Below, in pieces: positions 7,692-16,344 of a DNA stretch of 64,000 nucleotides. The notes under the pieces were generated by a model. It was not told where the DNA came from. It did no database searches and saw only the letters and a list, made by a program, of their open reading frames with translations. The translations under genes were made by a program, and so were the position numbers. Within the stretch, counting starts at the first letter, position 1. Every line of letters begins with the position of its first letter. This DNA comes from Bacteroides sp. MSB163 (lineage in GTDB: Bacteria > Bacteroidota > Bacteroidia > Bacteroidales > Bacteroidaceae), in contig NZ_CP143867.1 of NCBI RefSeq assembly GCF_036416795.1, positions 4,456,001-4,520,000 of the forward strand, given 5' to 3'.

Positions 7692-7723
7692 AATGATGAA
7701 TGAAGAATTCCTCATTCTTCATT
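7692..7723. repeat. AATGAAG heptamer inverted repeat after glnN
   Basis: Units AATGATG, AATGAAG and then inverted ATTCTTC flank a short centre directly after the glnN stop codon. They can form a hairpin (AATGAAGAAT with ATTCTTCATT) that may end or protect the transcript. Confidence 0.65.
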
Positions 7724-9912
7724 TAACGAATGAACAAGAGTTCCCTGTATTTTGGCAGCGTCCACATCTGGTTGTCGACAATCAGTTCCAGCTTGTCGAT
7801 ATGATAACGGATCTCCTCCATTGCCGGTACGATGGTGTCGTGGTAGGCAATGGCTTTCTCGCGTTCACTTTCGATCTTGTTGGCCACTTTGCGGGCTTCG
7901 ATCATGGCATCTACATGCTCTTTGATGAAGGCGGTGCGGTCGGCAATCTCTTCAATGAGTTCAAGGTTCTTGGCAGACAGTTTTGCAGCTTTGTCGCCAG
8001 GGAACAAGTTCTTCATCTTGTAAACGTTATCAATGAGATCCGTTTGATACTGCGTGGCTACCGGGATGATGTGGTTCATGGCCAAATCACCTAATACACG
8101 AGCCTCAATTTGGATTTTCTTAGTGTAAGTTTCCCATTTCACTTCATTGCGGGCTTCCAGTTCTTTCTGAGTCAGGACACCGGTATTTTCGAACATGCGG
8201 ATACTTTCCGGCTTCAGATAGCTGTCGAAGATGAGAGGCACACTGGTTTCGCAATCCAGACCGCGTTTCTTGGCCTCTTCTTTCCATTCGTCACTGTAGC
8301 CGTTGCCATCGAAATGGATAGGTTTGCAGATCTTGATGTATTTGCGGATAACCTCAAGGATAGCCGAAATCTTCGGTTCGCCCTTTTCGATGAGTTCGTC
8401 CACATCTTTTTTGAATTCTACCAGTTGCTCGGCTACGGCGGCATTCAGGGCAATCATGGCGCAGGCACAGTTTGCTTCCGAACCTACGGCGCGGAACTCA
8501 AAACGGTTTCCGGTGAAGGCGAACGGACTGGTGCGGTTACGGTCGGTATTGTCAATCAACAATTCCGGAATCTGCGGAATATCCAGTTTCATACCTTGCT
8601 TGCCGCTAAGGCTTACGAGATCATCCTTGGTACTCTCTTCAATGTGTTCCAATACCTGTGACAACTGTTTGCCCAGGAAGCTGGAAATGATTGCGGGAGG
8701 TGCTTCGTTGGCACCCAGGCGGTGTGCGTTCGTGGCACTGGAAATAGCGGCTTTCAACAATCCATTGTGCTTGTAGACTGCCATCAGGGTATTCACTACG
8801 AAGGTGATGAAGCGCAGGTTTTCTTCGGGTAGTTTACCCGGTCCCATCAGTCCGATGCCTGTATCCGTACCCAATGACCAGTTGTTGTGCTTACCGCTAC
8901 CGTTGACGCCCTTGAAAGGCTTTTCGTGCAGCAATACGCGGAAGCCGTGGTTACGGGCTACTTTACGCATCAGTGCCATGATGAGCATGTTATGGTCTAC
9001 AGCCAGGTTACATTCTTCGAAGATGGGAGCCAGCTCGAACTGGTTGGGAGCTACCTCATTGTGACGCGTTTTAACGGGGATACCGAGCTTCAATGCCTCG
9101 ATTTCCAATTCCTTCATAAAGGCTGCCACGCGGGTAGGGATGGCACCGAAATAGTGGTCTTCCAACTGTTGGTTTTTGGCACTGTCGTGCCCCATCAGCG
9201 TGCGGCCTGTCATCAACAGGTCGGGACGTGCGGCATACAGACCTTCGTCGATCAGGAAATATTCCTGTTCCCAACCCAGATAGGCAACTACTTTCTTCAC
9301 TTCCGGATTGAAGTAACGGCATACGTCTACGGCAGCTTTGTCTACGGCACGCAGGGCTTTCAGCAACGGTGCTTTGTAGTCCAGTGACTCACCGGTGTAT
9401 GCGATGAAAATGGTCGGTATACAGAGCGTATCATCGACGATGAAAGCCGGAGAAGAGGGGTCCCATGCGCTGTAACCGCGTGCCTCGAACGTATTGCGGA
9501 TACCACCGTTAGGGAAGCTGGATGCATCCGGTTCCTGCTGAACGAGAAGTTTGCCTGTGAATTCTTCCATCACACCGCCTTTACCATCGTGCTCGATGAA
9601 AGCGTCATGTTTCTCGGCTGTACCCTCTGTCAACGGGTGGAACCAGTGGGTATAGTGGGTAACACCCATTTCGAGTGCCCATTTCTTCATACCGGCTGCC
9701 ACTTCATCAGCAATGCTGCGATCCAGCGGAGCACCATTGTCGATCACGTCAATCAGTTTGGCATATACCTTACTCGGCAGATACCTGAACATCTTTTCCT
9801 TGTTGAACACATACTTGGCATAATATTCCGACGGACGTTCCGCGGGGGCTGCCACTGCAACGGGTTTCTTTTTAAACGCCGTTTCTACTACTCTGAATCT
9901 TAATTTGGACAT
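7723..9912 (-). CDS. glnN: Glutamine synthetase type III
   Basis: 729 residues, the size of GSIII (GlnN) rather than the roughly 470-residue GSI. It makes glutamine from glutamate, ammonia and ATP. Catalytic-core motifs are visible: GWEQEYF at 213-219, RHNEVAPNQFE at 283-293 and NGSGKHNNWS at 337-346 with LGTDTG after. A long helical C-terminus (from about 590) is characteristic of GSIII. It is the last gene of a porin/P-II/amtB/glnN cluster on one strand. The 100-base gap to amtB holds a GC-rich hairpin, so its expression may be partly uncoupled. Confidence 0.96.
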   Translation of the reverse strand: MSKLRFRVVETAFKKKPVAVAAPAERPSEYYAKYVFNKEKMFRYLPSKVYAKLIDVIDNGAPLDRSIADEVAAGMKKWALEMGVTHYTHWFHPLTEGTAEKHDAFIEHDGKGGVMEEFTGKLLVQQEPDASSFPNGGIRNTFEARGYSAWDPSSPAFIVDDTLCIPTIFIAYTGESLDYKAPLLKALRAVDKAAVDVCRYFNPEVKKVVAYLGWEQEYFLIDEGLYAARPDLLMTGRTLMGHDSAKNQQLEDHYFGAIPTRVAAFMKELEIEALKLGIPVKTRHNEVAPNQFELAPIFEECNLAVDHNMLIMALMRKVARNHGFRVLLHEKPFKGVNGSGKHNNWSLGTDTGIGLMGPGKLPEENLRFITFVVNTLMAVYKHNGLLKAAISSATNAHRLGANEAPPAIISSFLGKQLSQVLEHIEESTKDDLVSLSGKQGMKLDIPQIPELLIDNTDRNRTSPFAFTGNRFEFRAVGSEANCACAMIALNAAVAEQLVEFKKDVDELIEKGEPKISAILEVIRKYIKICKPIHFDGNGYSDEWKEEAKKRGLDCETSVPLIFDSYLKPESIRMFENTGVLTQKELEARNEVKWETYTKKIQIEARVLGDLAMNHIIPVATQYQTDLIDNVYKMKNLFPGDKAAKLSAKNLELIEEIADRTAFIKEHVDAMIEARKVANKIESEREKAIAYHDTIVPAMEEIRYHIDKLELIVDNQMWTLPKYRELLFIR

Positions 9913-9976
9913 ACCTTGTAATTGTTGGTTTATAAAAATATATTTGTTGGAGTAAAAAAACTCTTATTTAGTTGTT

Positions 9977-10004
9977 CCCGGGAAGGCGGCCAAACCCGCC
10001 CGGG
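9977..10004 (-). terminator. GC-rich hairpin between amtB and glnN
   Basis: CCCG (9977-9980) pairs with CGGG (10001-10004) and, inside, GGCGG pairs with CCGCC. It follows the amtB stop codon by 8 bases. The T-run after it on the minus strand is poor, so it may be a processing or partial-termination element between amtB and glnN. Confidence 0.5.
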
Positions 10005-10012
10005 ATAATGAT

Positions 10013-11452
10013 TTATGCGCCGTACGCTGATTCACCATGCTCGTAGATGTCGAGCCCTTCTTCTTCAACACGTTTTGAAACGCGGAGACCGTGTATCCTA
10101 TCGAGTCCTTTGAAGATGAGAAATCCCATGCCGGCTGCCCATGCACCTACTACGAGGGCGCCAAATACTTGTGCTCCGAGGAATCCCCAGCTTGCACCAT
10201 AAAAGAGTCCTTCACTGGTAGACAAGAAACCTGTGAGAATGGTACCTGTGAAACCGCAGACACCGTGTACGGAACTTGCACCAACGGGATCGTCAATCTT
10301 CAGCACTTTATCGATGAACTCTACCGAGAATATCATCAGGATACCACAGATTGTACCGATGATGACGGCACCCAGCGGAGAAACCATATCACAGCCTGCC
10401 GTGATACCTACCAAACCTGCCAGGATACCATTCAGAGTCAAGGATAAAGATGGTTTGCTGTATTTCAACCAACTGACCACCAGTGCGAAGAAACCTCCGG
10501 CACAAGCTGCAAGATTCGTGGTGAGGAAGACGTGCGAGATAGCCATCGCATCGTCCGTAGAGGCTGCTGCCAACTGTGAACCGGGATTAAATCCGAACCA
10601 GCCGAACCATAAAATGAATACACCTAACGCCGCTATGGTGAGGTTGTGTCCCGGAATAGCTCTGGACTTGCCATCTTTACCGTATTTGCCGATGCGTGGA
10701 CCAAGGATGGCTGCACCTACCAGCGCAATCCAGCCACCGACAGAGTGAACAATGGTGGAACCTGCAAAGTCGTGAAACGTGGTGCCGAACAGATTCATCA
10801 TGAACGAACCTTCTTCGCCGTTCATCAACCAGCCGCCGCCCCAGGTCCAGTGACCGGAAATCGGATAGATCAGTACGCTGATGAAGATGGTGTAAACCAA
10901 ATACATGGAGAATTTGGTACGTTCGGCCATGGCTCCTGATACGATAGTAGCTGCTGTGGCACAGAATACAGTTTGGAATACCAGAAAGCCTTCTGTTGGC
11001 AATCCTCCTCCATCATAGAACGAGAGGTTGAAGAAGTGGGGCATTCCCACGAAACCACCTACGCCGAACATCAGTCCGAAACCGATGAACCAATAGAGTA
11101 GGGAACCGAACATGAAGTCTACGAAGTTCTTCATCAGGATGTTGGCAGTGTTCTTGACCCGGGTGAAACCGGCTTCTACCAGTGCAAAGCCCGGTTGCAT
11201 GAAAAATACCAGCATAGCGGCGAGTAACATCCATACAGTGTTGAGTCCGTTTACTAATTCTCCTACAGTGTCAGGGGCTGATGATTCTACAGTAGTCTCT
11301 TCTAATGTAGCTATAACAGCGGTTGTTGTAGCTGATATACTATCCGTTGTTGCGGAAGTTTGTGCAAAAGTTTCTGTTGTTGTGCAGAGTGCCATAAGGA
11401 CAGCAACAGCTATCCACAGCCTGGCAATGCTGCGTTTACTATATTTATCCAT
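10013..11452 (-). CDS. amtB: Ammonium transporter
   Basis: 479 residues. After a cleavable-looking signal sequence (residues 1-30, ending TFAQ) and a Thr/Ser-rich linker comes the 11-helix Amt core, starting with NTVWMLLAAMLVFFMQPGFA. Family elements include FTRVKNTANILMKN, GAMAERTKF and FGWFGFNPGS. It conducts ammonium across the inner membrane. It lies 105 bases after the P-II gene, the usual amtB-glnK pairing, so P-II probably gates it. The C-terminal tail (RVSKRVEEEGLDIYEHGESAYGA) contains the conserved region known to contact P-II. Confidence 0.96.
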   Translation of the reverse strand: MDKYSKRSIARLWIAVAVLMALCTTTETFAQTSATTDSISATTTAVIATLEETTVESSAPDTVGELVNGLNTVWMLLAAMLVFFMQPGFALVEAGFTRVKNTANILMKNFVDFMFGSLLYWFIGFGLMFGVGGFVGMPHFFNLSFYDGGGLPTEGFLVFQTVFCATAATIVSGAMAERTKFSMYLVYTIFISVLIYPISGHWTWGGGWLMNGEEGSFMMNLFGTTFHDFAGSTIVHSVGGWIALVGAAILGPRIGKYGKDGKSRAIPGHNLTIAALGVFILWFGWFGFNPGSQLAAASTDDAMAISHVFLTTNLAACAGGFFALVVSWLKYSKPSLSLTLNGILAGLVGITAGCDMVSPLGAVIIGTICGILMIFSVEFIDKVLKIDDPVGASSVHGVCGFTGTILTGFLSTSEGLFYGASWGFLGAQVFGALVVGAWAAGMGFLIFKGLDRIHGLRVSKRVEEEGLDIYEHGESAYGA

Positions 11453-11557
11453 AAAATCTTTTTGCTTTTAGTTGTACTTGTATTCTTTGTTTTGTTAAGT
11501 AGCTCTTACAGCTCTCTGAAGGATGCTCTTAACAGTTGCGGTTTGGTGCTGCCTGGA

Positions 11558-11914
11558 CTATCTTTCCTGTTCAGCATTATAGAGGGCGATGTCGCCACGT
11601 TCGGCGGTGCGGATGCGGATAGCGTCTTCTATGGGGATGATGAAGATACGCCCGTCGCCGATTTCTCCGGTTTGTGCGGACTTGATGATGGCCTGCACGG
11701 TCTTTTCGGCATTCTTGTCGCGTACTACGATAGAGACCAGGATACGCTCAATGGTACTGGTGTCGTACATTACACCGCGGTAGATACGTGCCTGACGGGA
11801 TTTTCCTATTCCCCGGACGTCGTAGTAGGAGAACCATTCGATGTCCGCTTCGAGCAATGCGTCCTTTACATCCTCGAATTTTGTCTTGCGGATAATTGCT
11901 TCAATCTTTTTCAT
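11558..11914 (-). CDS. glnK: P-II nitrogen regulatory protein (GlnK/GlnB type)
   Basis: 118 residues. It starts with MKKIEAIIRKTKFEDV, as P-II proteins do, and has the B-loop TGEIGDGRIF at 82-91. The T-loop (about 36-56) reads GKSRQARIYRGVMYDTSTIE, with tyrosines at 45 and 50. Tyr50 aligns with the uridylylated Tyr51 of E. coli, but the rest of the loop differs. Its place next to amtB implies control of ammonium entry. A role on glutamine synthetase III is plausible but unproven. GlnK is chosen over GlnB only because of the amtB neighbour. Confidence 0.93.
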   Translation of the reverse strand: MKKIEAIIRKTKFEDVKDALLEADIEWFSYYDVRGIGKSRQARIYRGVMYDTSTIERILVSIVVRDKNAEKTVQAIIKSAQTGEIGDGRIFIIPIEDAIRIRTAERGDIALYNAEQER

Positions 11915-11926
11915 ACCTTAATATAT

Positions 11927-11960
11927 TTACGATTAGACAATTTACGATTTACGATTTGCC
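11927..11960. repeat. ATTTACG heptamer patch between porin and P-II genes
   Basis: Units ATTTACG, ATTAGAC, TTTACG, ATTTACG and ATTTGCC run in near-7-base register in the gap upstream of the P-II gene. Confidence 0.6.
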
Positions 11961-12002
11961 ATTCGGCGCATCTGTAAATACCTGATACCCGTTTATCCTT
12001 CT

Positions 12003-12722
12003 TTAAAAACTAACTCCGAATACGAAGTATGCACCCTGCGTGTGTGGATTGAACGTCACTTGTGCAAAGGTGGGCAGCGAAAAAGAATTTGTGAATTTGA
12101 TTTCTTTTTCTGCTTTCAGTGTGAGGTTGGTTACGTTAAATTTATTGGCATACGCACCTTCCCATGGGGTAAGACCGACTTCTGCCGACCAGTCCAGGCC
12201 GCCGAGTTTGAAGGGAGCGCTGATGCCTACATACGTGGAATAAGCTCTGTCACCGTTTTCCTTCGTATAATCATCTCCGGCAAAGTAAGTGTTCCAACTC
12301 AGTGCCAGCGGACCGAAATCATATCCCAGAGTGGCTTCGAAGATGTGTACCGTGCTGTGTGCGCCATACTTGAAATAATCTCCTGTATATCCGCCATCCT
12401 CTTTGTGGTAGGAGAACCAGTAATCTGTAACGGATACGCTGAAACCACCTGTATTGTAACCCAGTGTGAGGTCGATTTCCCTGGCATCTTCCTTGTCGAT
12501 GCCTACCGAACCCCAAGCTGCCAGTGACAAGCCCTTGTAGCTGACTCCCATGCTGGGCTGGATACTTACACCACCGCAGTCTGTCCCACGCCAGATGTAG
12601 TTGCTTACAAAATCTGCACCGACTGAGGCTTCCACTTTATCCTGTGCCTTTGCCGTGAAAGGCATTGTTGCTGATAATAGCGCGATGGCTATCATTCTGA
12701 ATTTTACACTTTTTATTTTCAT
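12003..12722 (-). CDS. Outer-membrane porin-like protein (TorF/Gcw_chp type)
   Basis: 239 residues with a signal peptide (1-26, MPFTAKAQ). The mature part begins VEASVGADFVSNYIWRG and alternates short amphipathic strands, ending in Phe (FVFGVSF), as an outer-membrane beta-barrel does. The VSNYIWRG start is typical of the TorF/Gcw_chp putative porin family. It is first in the P-II/amtB/glnN cluster on the same strand, 88 bases ahead of P-II. I infer that it helps nitrogenous solutes or ammonium cross the outer membrane; substrate unknown. Confidence 0.75.
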   Translation of the reverse strand: MKIKSVKFRMIAIALLSATMPFTAKAQDKVEASVGADFVSNYIWRGTDCGGVSIQPSMGVSYKGLSLAAWGSVGIDKEDAREIDLTLGYNTGGFSVSVTDYWFSYHKEDGGYTGDYFKYGAHSTVHIFEATLGYDFGPLALSWNTYFAGDDYTKENGDRAYSTYVGISAPFKLGGLDWSAEVGLTPWEGAYANKFNVTNLTLKAEKEIKFTNSFSLPTFAQVTFNPHTQGAYFVFGVSF

Positions 12723-12804
12723 ACCTATTTTACCTTTTAAGTTTAGACAAATTGCGGATGATCAGTCCGGTGAAACTATAGTTTTATTTTAGTTGTTATC
12801 TTTT

Positions 12805-14037
12805 TCATACCAGCCATTTCCTGATTCTCTTCATCGCTTCCACACAATCCTCGTGATTTCCGAAGGCGGTCAGGCGGATGTAGCCTTCTCCGCTGGGGCC
12901 GAAACCTACGCCGGGCGTTCCTACTACATTGGCTTCGTATAACATCTGTTCGAAGAAACGCCAGGAACCGATGCCATTCGGTGCTTTCAGCCAGATGTAG
13001 GGAGCATTCACGCCGCCGTACACTTTCAGTCCGGCTGCTTCCAGACCCTCTTTCATGGTTCGGGCGTTGTTCATATAGTAGTCGATGTTTTCCTTTATCT
13101 GCTGCTTGCCTGCCGGGGTGTAGATGGCTTCGGCAGCCCGTTGGGTGATGTAGCTGGTACCATTGAATTTGGTGCATTGACGGCGGTTCCAGAGACGGTT
13201 CAGCGGAATGCGTTCACCGGTCAGGGTGGCGGCTGTCAGCTCTTTCGGAACTACGGTGTATCCGCAACGGACTCCGGTGAATCCTGCTGTCTTCGAGAAG
13301 CTGCGGAACTCTATGGCACATTTCTTGGCACCTTTTATTTCGTAAATGGAGTGGGGAACGTCTTCTTCCTGTATAAACGCCTCATAAGCGGCATCGAACA
13401 GAATCAGAGTGTCGTTGGCAAGCGCGTAGTCCACCCATTTTTTCAGTTGCGACTTGGTCAGCGTTGTTCCCGTCGGATTGTTCGGGTAGCAAAGGTAGAC
13501 GATGTCAATCCGTTTGTCCGGTATCTCAGGAACAAAGTTGTTTTCGGCGGTGCAGGGCATGTAGGTCACGTTGCTCCATTTGCCGTCTTCTTCCAATACT
13601 CCGGCACGGCCACACATTACGTTGCTGTCTATATATACCGGGTAGATGGGGTCTGTCACTCCCACGCTGTTGTCGTGGCGGAGGATATCGCCTATGTTGC
13701 CTGTATCGCTTTTGGCTCCATCGTTTACGAATACTTCCGCAGGGCTAAAATGAATGCCTCTCGGAGCATAATCATGTTTGATGATCGCTTCAATCAAAAA
13801 GTCATATCCCTGTTCGGGACCGTATCCGTGGAAGGTACTGGCATTTGTCATCTCATCCACTGCCCTGTGCATCGCCTCGATGCAAGCCGGTGGCAGTGGC
13901 CGGGTAACGTCTCCGATACCCAGGCGGATGACCTCTTGTTTAGGGTGCGTTATCCTGAAAGTATTCACCTTTTTAGCTATGTCTGAAAATAAGTAACTTC
14001 CCGGTAGTTTCAAAAAATGTTCGTTTACTAATGCCAT
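12805..14037 (-). CDS. dapL: LL-diaminopimelate aminotransferase
   Basis: 410 residues from the start chosen here (MALVNEHFLKLPGSYLF). The open frame runs 34 codons further upstream to 14139, but that part is repeat-encoded and lies beyond the family N-terminus. It transfers the amino group of glutamate to tetrahydrodipicolinate, making LL-diaminopimelate in one step. The PLP lysine is Lys249 in SFSKTAGFTG, and YPNNPTG is the conserved substrate-loop region. dapF lies 98 bases upstream on the same strand, so the pair makes meso-DAP for lysine and peptidoglycan. Confidence 0.95.
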   Translation of the reverse strand: MALVNEHFLKLPGSYLFSDIAKKVNTFRITHPKQEVIRLGIGDVTRPLPPACIEAMHRAVDEMTNASTFHGYGPEQGYDFLIEAIIKHDYAPRGIHFSPAEVFVNDGAKSDTGNIGDILRHDNSVGVTDPIYPVYIDSNVMCGRAGVLEEDGKWSNVTYMPCTAENNFVPEIPDKRIDIVYLCYPNNPTGTTLTKSQLKKWVDYALANDTLILFDAAYEAFIQEEDVPHSIYEIKGAKKCAIEFRSFSKTAGFTGVRCGYTVVPKELTAATLTGERIPLNRLWNRRQCTKFNGTSYITQRAAEAIYTPAGKQQIKENIDYYMNNARTMKEGLEAAGLKVYGGVNAPYIWLKAPNGIGSWRFFEQMLYEANVVGTPGVGFGPSGEGYIRLTAFGNHEDCVEAMKRIRKWLV

Positions 14038-14066
14038 ACTTTCTTGTTGTTTTAAGCGTATTGATA

Positions 14067-14158
14067 AATGAAGAATGAAGAATGATGATTGAAGAATTGG
14101 CTGCGCTATTGTGCCGCATGGTAATTCTTCATTCTTCATTCATCGTTCATAATTACTT
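14067..14158. repeat. Inverted AATGAAG/ATTCTTC heptamer arrays between dapF and dapL
   Basis: Four units in register (14067-14094: AATGAAG, AATGAAG, AATGATG, ATTGAAG) face five units of the complement (14124-14158: ATTCTTC, ATTCTTC, ATTCATC, GTTCATA, ATTACTT) across a 29-base centre. They can form a long hairpin. The second block overlaps the dapF stop codon and last codons. Confidence 0.8.
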
Positions 14159-14951
14159 CTCCGTCGAACACCCGGGCTGCTCCTCCGGTCATCCATACGT
14201 GATCCGTTTTTTCGTCCCATTCGATGGTAAGTGAGCCTCCATCCATGATGATATCTGTTTTTCTTCCGGATTTTCCGGTCAGTGCGGCAGCTACTGCGGT
14301 GGCGCAGGCTCCGGTTCCGCAAGCCTGGGTGATGCCCGAACCTCTCTCCCAAACTCTCATCCTGATTTTCCCATCCTCTAGCACCTGGGCAAATTCTACA
14401 TTGATGCGGTCGGGAAACAACGGATGATTTTCCAGTTTCGGGCCGATGCTTTCGAGGTTGATATCTTTAATATCTTCTACAAAGATTACCAGGTGAGGAT
14501 TTCCCATTGATACGGTGGTTCCGATGAATTTCTGTCCGTTGGCTTTAATGGGTTGTTCTTTCATGTCGGCGGGATGTCCCATATCCACGGTTACGGTGTT
14601 CACTTTTCCGTCTTCTACATGGAGCTTTAGTATTTTGATGCCCGACAGGGTGTCGAGGGTAACGGCTGTTTGGGAAGTCAGGCCGTATTCATATAAGTAT
14701 TTACCGATGCACCGACTGGCGTTGCCGCACATTTTGGCTTCGGAACCATCTGCATTGAAGATGCGCATACTGAAATCTGCCTTGTCCGAACTGCCGATGA
14801 GTACCAGGCCGTCGCTTCCAATTCCTGTATGCGGGGCGCTCCATTCAACCGAAAGTTTTTCAGGGCTTTCGATGGGATATTTCAGGGTGTTTACATAAAT
14901 GTAATCGTTGCCTGCTCCGTGCATCTTAGTAAATTTTACAGTTCTTGTCAT
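14136..14951 (-). CDS. dapF: Diaminopimelate epimerase
   Basis: 271 residues from the chosen ATG at 14951 (MTRTVKFTKMHGAGNDY). The frame is open 15 codons further but the family starts here. It interconverts LL- and meso-diaminopimelate without a cofactor, using two cysteines: Cys75 in AKMCGNASR and Cys211 in QACGTGACAT. It is the upstream partner of dapL. A -7 box TACCTTTG lies at 15001-15008 on the minus strand. Its final codons run into the heptamer array. Confidence 0.96.
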   Translation of the reverse strand: MTRTVKFTKMHGAGNDYIYVNTLKYPIESPEKLSVEWSAPHTGIGSDGLVLIGSSDKADFSMRIFNADGSEAKMCGNASRCIGKYLYEYGLTSQTAVTLDTLSGIKILKLHVEDGKVNTVTVDMGHPADMKEQPIKANGQKFIGTTVSMGNPHLVIFVEDIKDINLESIGPKLENHPLFPDRINVEFAQVLEDGKIRMRVWERGSGITQACGTGACATAVAAALTGKSGRKTDIIMDGGSLTIEWDEKTDHVWMTGGAARVFDGEVIMNDE

Positions 14952-15000
14952 TTTGTACTCTGTTTGATGAGTTGATCTTTCTTTTTGTTTTATCACGATG

Positions 15001-15008
15001 CAAAGGTA
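15001..15008 (-). promoter_or_regulatory. -7 box upstream of dapF
   Basis: TACCTTTG on the minus strand, 49 bases upstream of the dapF start, fits the Bacteroides -7 consensus. No matching -33 box is clear. Confidence 0.55.
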
Positions 15009-15299
15009 CGACGTTTTGCTAAATTATTTGTAGAATACATATCTTATTTCTATTATTTTTATTTATTCTTTCAGTCGCTGCAAATATACGGTATTCAAGT
15101 TTCAAATTAAAAGTTTGCGGGTGCATATTTATAGAAATTGTTATTTGTGGAATTATTTCCGTATATTCATTCCATGTAGGTAGTGGCGTAAATACGTGTT
15201 TTAAGTGGAAAAATGGAGTTTATGAGGTAAAAATGAAGATTTGTATATGACAGAATGAAATTGTTTTCTTCTTTTTGCTGACTAAATGATCTTTTGCAT
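15009..15299. other. Intergenic region without a supported gene
   Basis: AT-rich sequence between the dapF promoter and the site B repeat array. An open frame on the minus strand (15167-15421) is made largely of the repeat array and has no family resemblance. I see nothing else here. Confidence 0.6.
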
Positions 15300-15422
15300 A
15301 ATGCCACACTATTGCAAGTCAAATGCCACACTTTAGCTTCCGCAATGCCATTCATTTGAGCCATCGAAGTGTGGCGTTTGAATTGTTGAGGTGTGGCATT
15401 GGGGGAGTTAAAGTGTGGCATT
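15300..15422. repeat. 22-bp-period inverted motif array, site B (TGTGGCATT family)
   Basis: The most regular of the five arrays. Three copies of AATGCCACA or AATGCCATT start at 15300, 15322 and 15344; three copies of TGTGGCATT or TGTGGCGTT start at 15370, 15392 and 15414. Spacings are 22, 22, 26, 22, 22. Bases between motifs differ from unit to unit. It lies 43 bases downstream of the glycerophosphodiesterase stop codon. Confidence 0.93.
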
Positions 15423-15464
15423 GGTATAGATTGGGATAGTAATGAATTTAACTACCGATCTGCA

Positions 15465-16235
15465 TTACTTCTTTTTCAATATCTCCTGCAATAGTACTGG
15501 TTCGTTGGTGGTAATGAAATCCACTCCCTGGCTGATGAGTCGTTCCATATCTTTGGCATCATTTACTGTCCAGGCGTTAACCTTCATGCCAAGGTCGTGA
15601 CATTCTTTGATCCATTCGGGATGTTTTTTGAAGACAGAGAAATGGTAATCAGGACCGGCACAACCCATGTCTTTCAGTTCCTGCGGATTGAGGTCACCTT
15701 CCAGATAATATACGGGAGTACCTTTAGGAGCCAGGCGAATGAATTCTTTGGTCGCATGGCGTGAGAAAGTGATGTATTCGGTACGTTCTTCCAGTCCCAT
15801 CTCCTTAATCATTTTCACTATTTGCTTTACGGCGAGCGTTTCCCGTTCGGGAGTCTTGTGTCCTTTCAGTTCCAGGATAAGGCGGGTTTTCAACCCTTTG
15901 GCCTTATCGAGATATTGCTGAAGGGTAGGGAGGTTCTCACCGTTATCGAGGATGATAGAGGTACATTCTTTCTCGGTGGATGTTTCCATGCGGACACCTT
16001 TGAATACACCGTCATGATCTACGATAAGTTTATTGTCGGCAGTGAGCCAGACATCGAACTCGGAGCCGTAGCAATGGATGGAGTCAGCTTTCACTAGGGC
16101 GGCAATACTATTCTGGGCAGAGCCGTCGGTCTTCCAGAAACCACGGTGGGCAATGACTTGGGTGTTTTGGGCCTGCAGAATGCCGCATGCGGCAAGAGAC
16201 ATAGCGGAGGCAAATAAAAGTTTTTTCAGTTTCAT
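15465..16235 (-). CDS. Exported glycerophosphodiester phosphodiesterase family protein
   Basis: 256 residues. The N-terminus is a signal sequence; LAAC at 14-17 could be a lipobox, or cleavage may follow LQAQ near 23. GDPD family metal/catalytic residues are visible: His30 and Arg31 (AHRGFW), Glu59 and Asp61 (SEFDVW) and His74 (VDHDG). The C-terminal WTVNDAKDMERLISQGVDFITTNEP is also typical. It would hydrolyse glycerophosphodiesters from phospholipid turnover in the periplasm. Monocistronic between pot genes and dapF. Confidence 0.93.
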   Translation of the reverse strand: MKLKKLLFASAMSLAACGILQAQNTQVIAHRGFWKTDGSAQNSIAALVKADSIHCYGSEFDVWLTADNKLIVDHDGVFKGVRMETSTEKECTSIILDNGENLPTLQQYLDKAKGLKTRLILELKGHKTPERETLAVKQIVKMIKEMGLEERTEYITFSRHATKEFIRLAPKGTPVYYLEGDLNPQELKDMGCAGPDYHFSVFKKHPEWIKECHDLGMKVNAWTVNDAKDMERLISQGVDFITTNEPVLLQEILKKK

Positions 16236-16315
16236 AGTTCCTTATTTATAATTCTGCCGCAAGGTACAAAATATGTCTGAAAAGTGATGTTTCATTTATG
16301 TTATTAATGGAGTCA

Positions 16316-16341
16316 GGAGATAAAGGTGTTCCTTTACCTCC
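16316..16341 (-). terminator. Hairpin just downstream of potD
   Basis: GGAGATAAAGG (16316-16326) and CCTTTACCTCC (16331-16341) form an 11-bp stem with one wobble pair around TGTT, starting 4 bases after the potD stop codon. There is no clear T-run, so it may be an mRNA-end hairpin rather than a classical terminator. Confidence 0.45.
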
Positions 16342-16344
16342 TAT

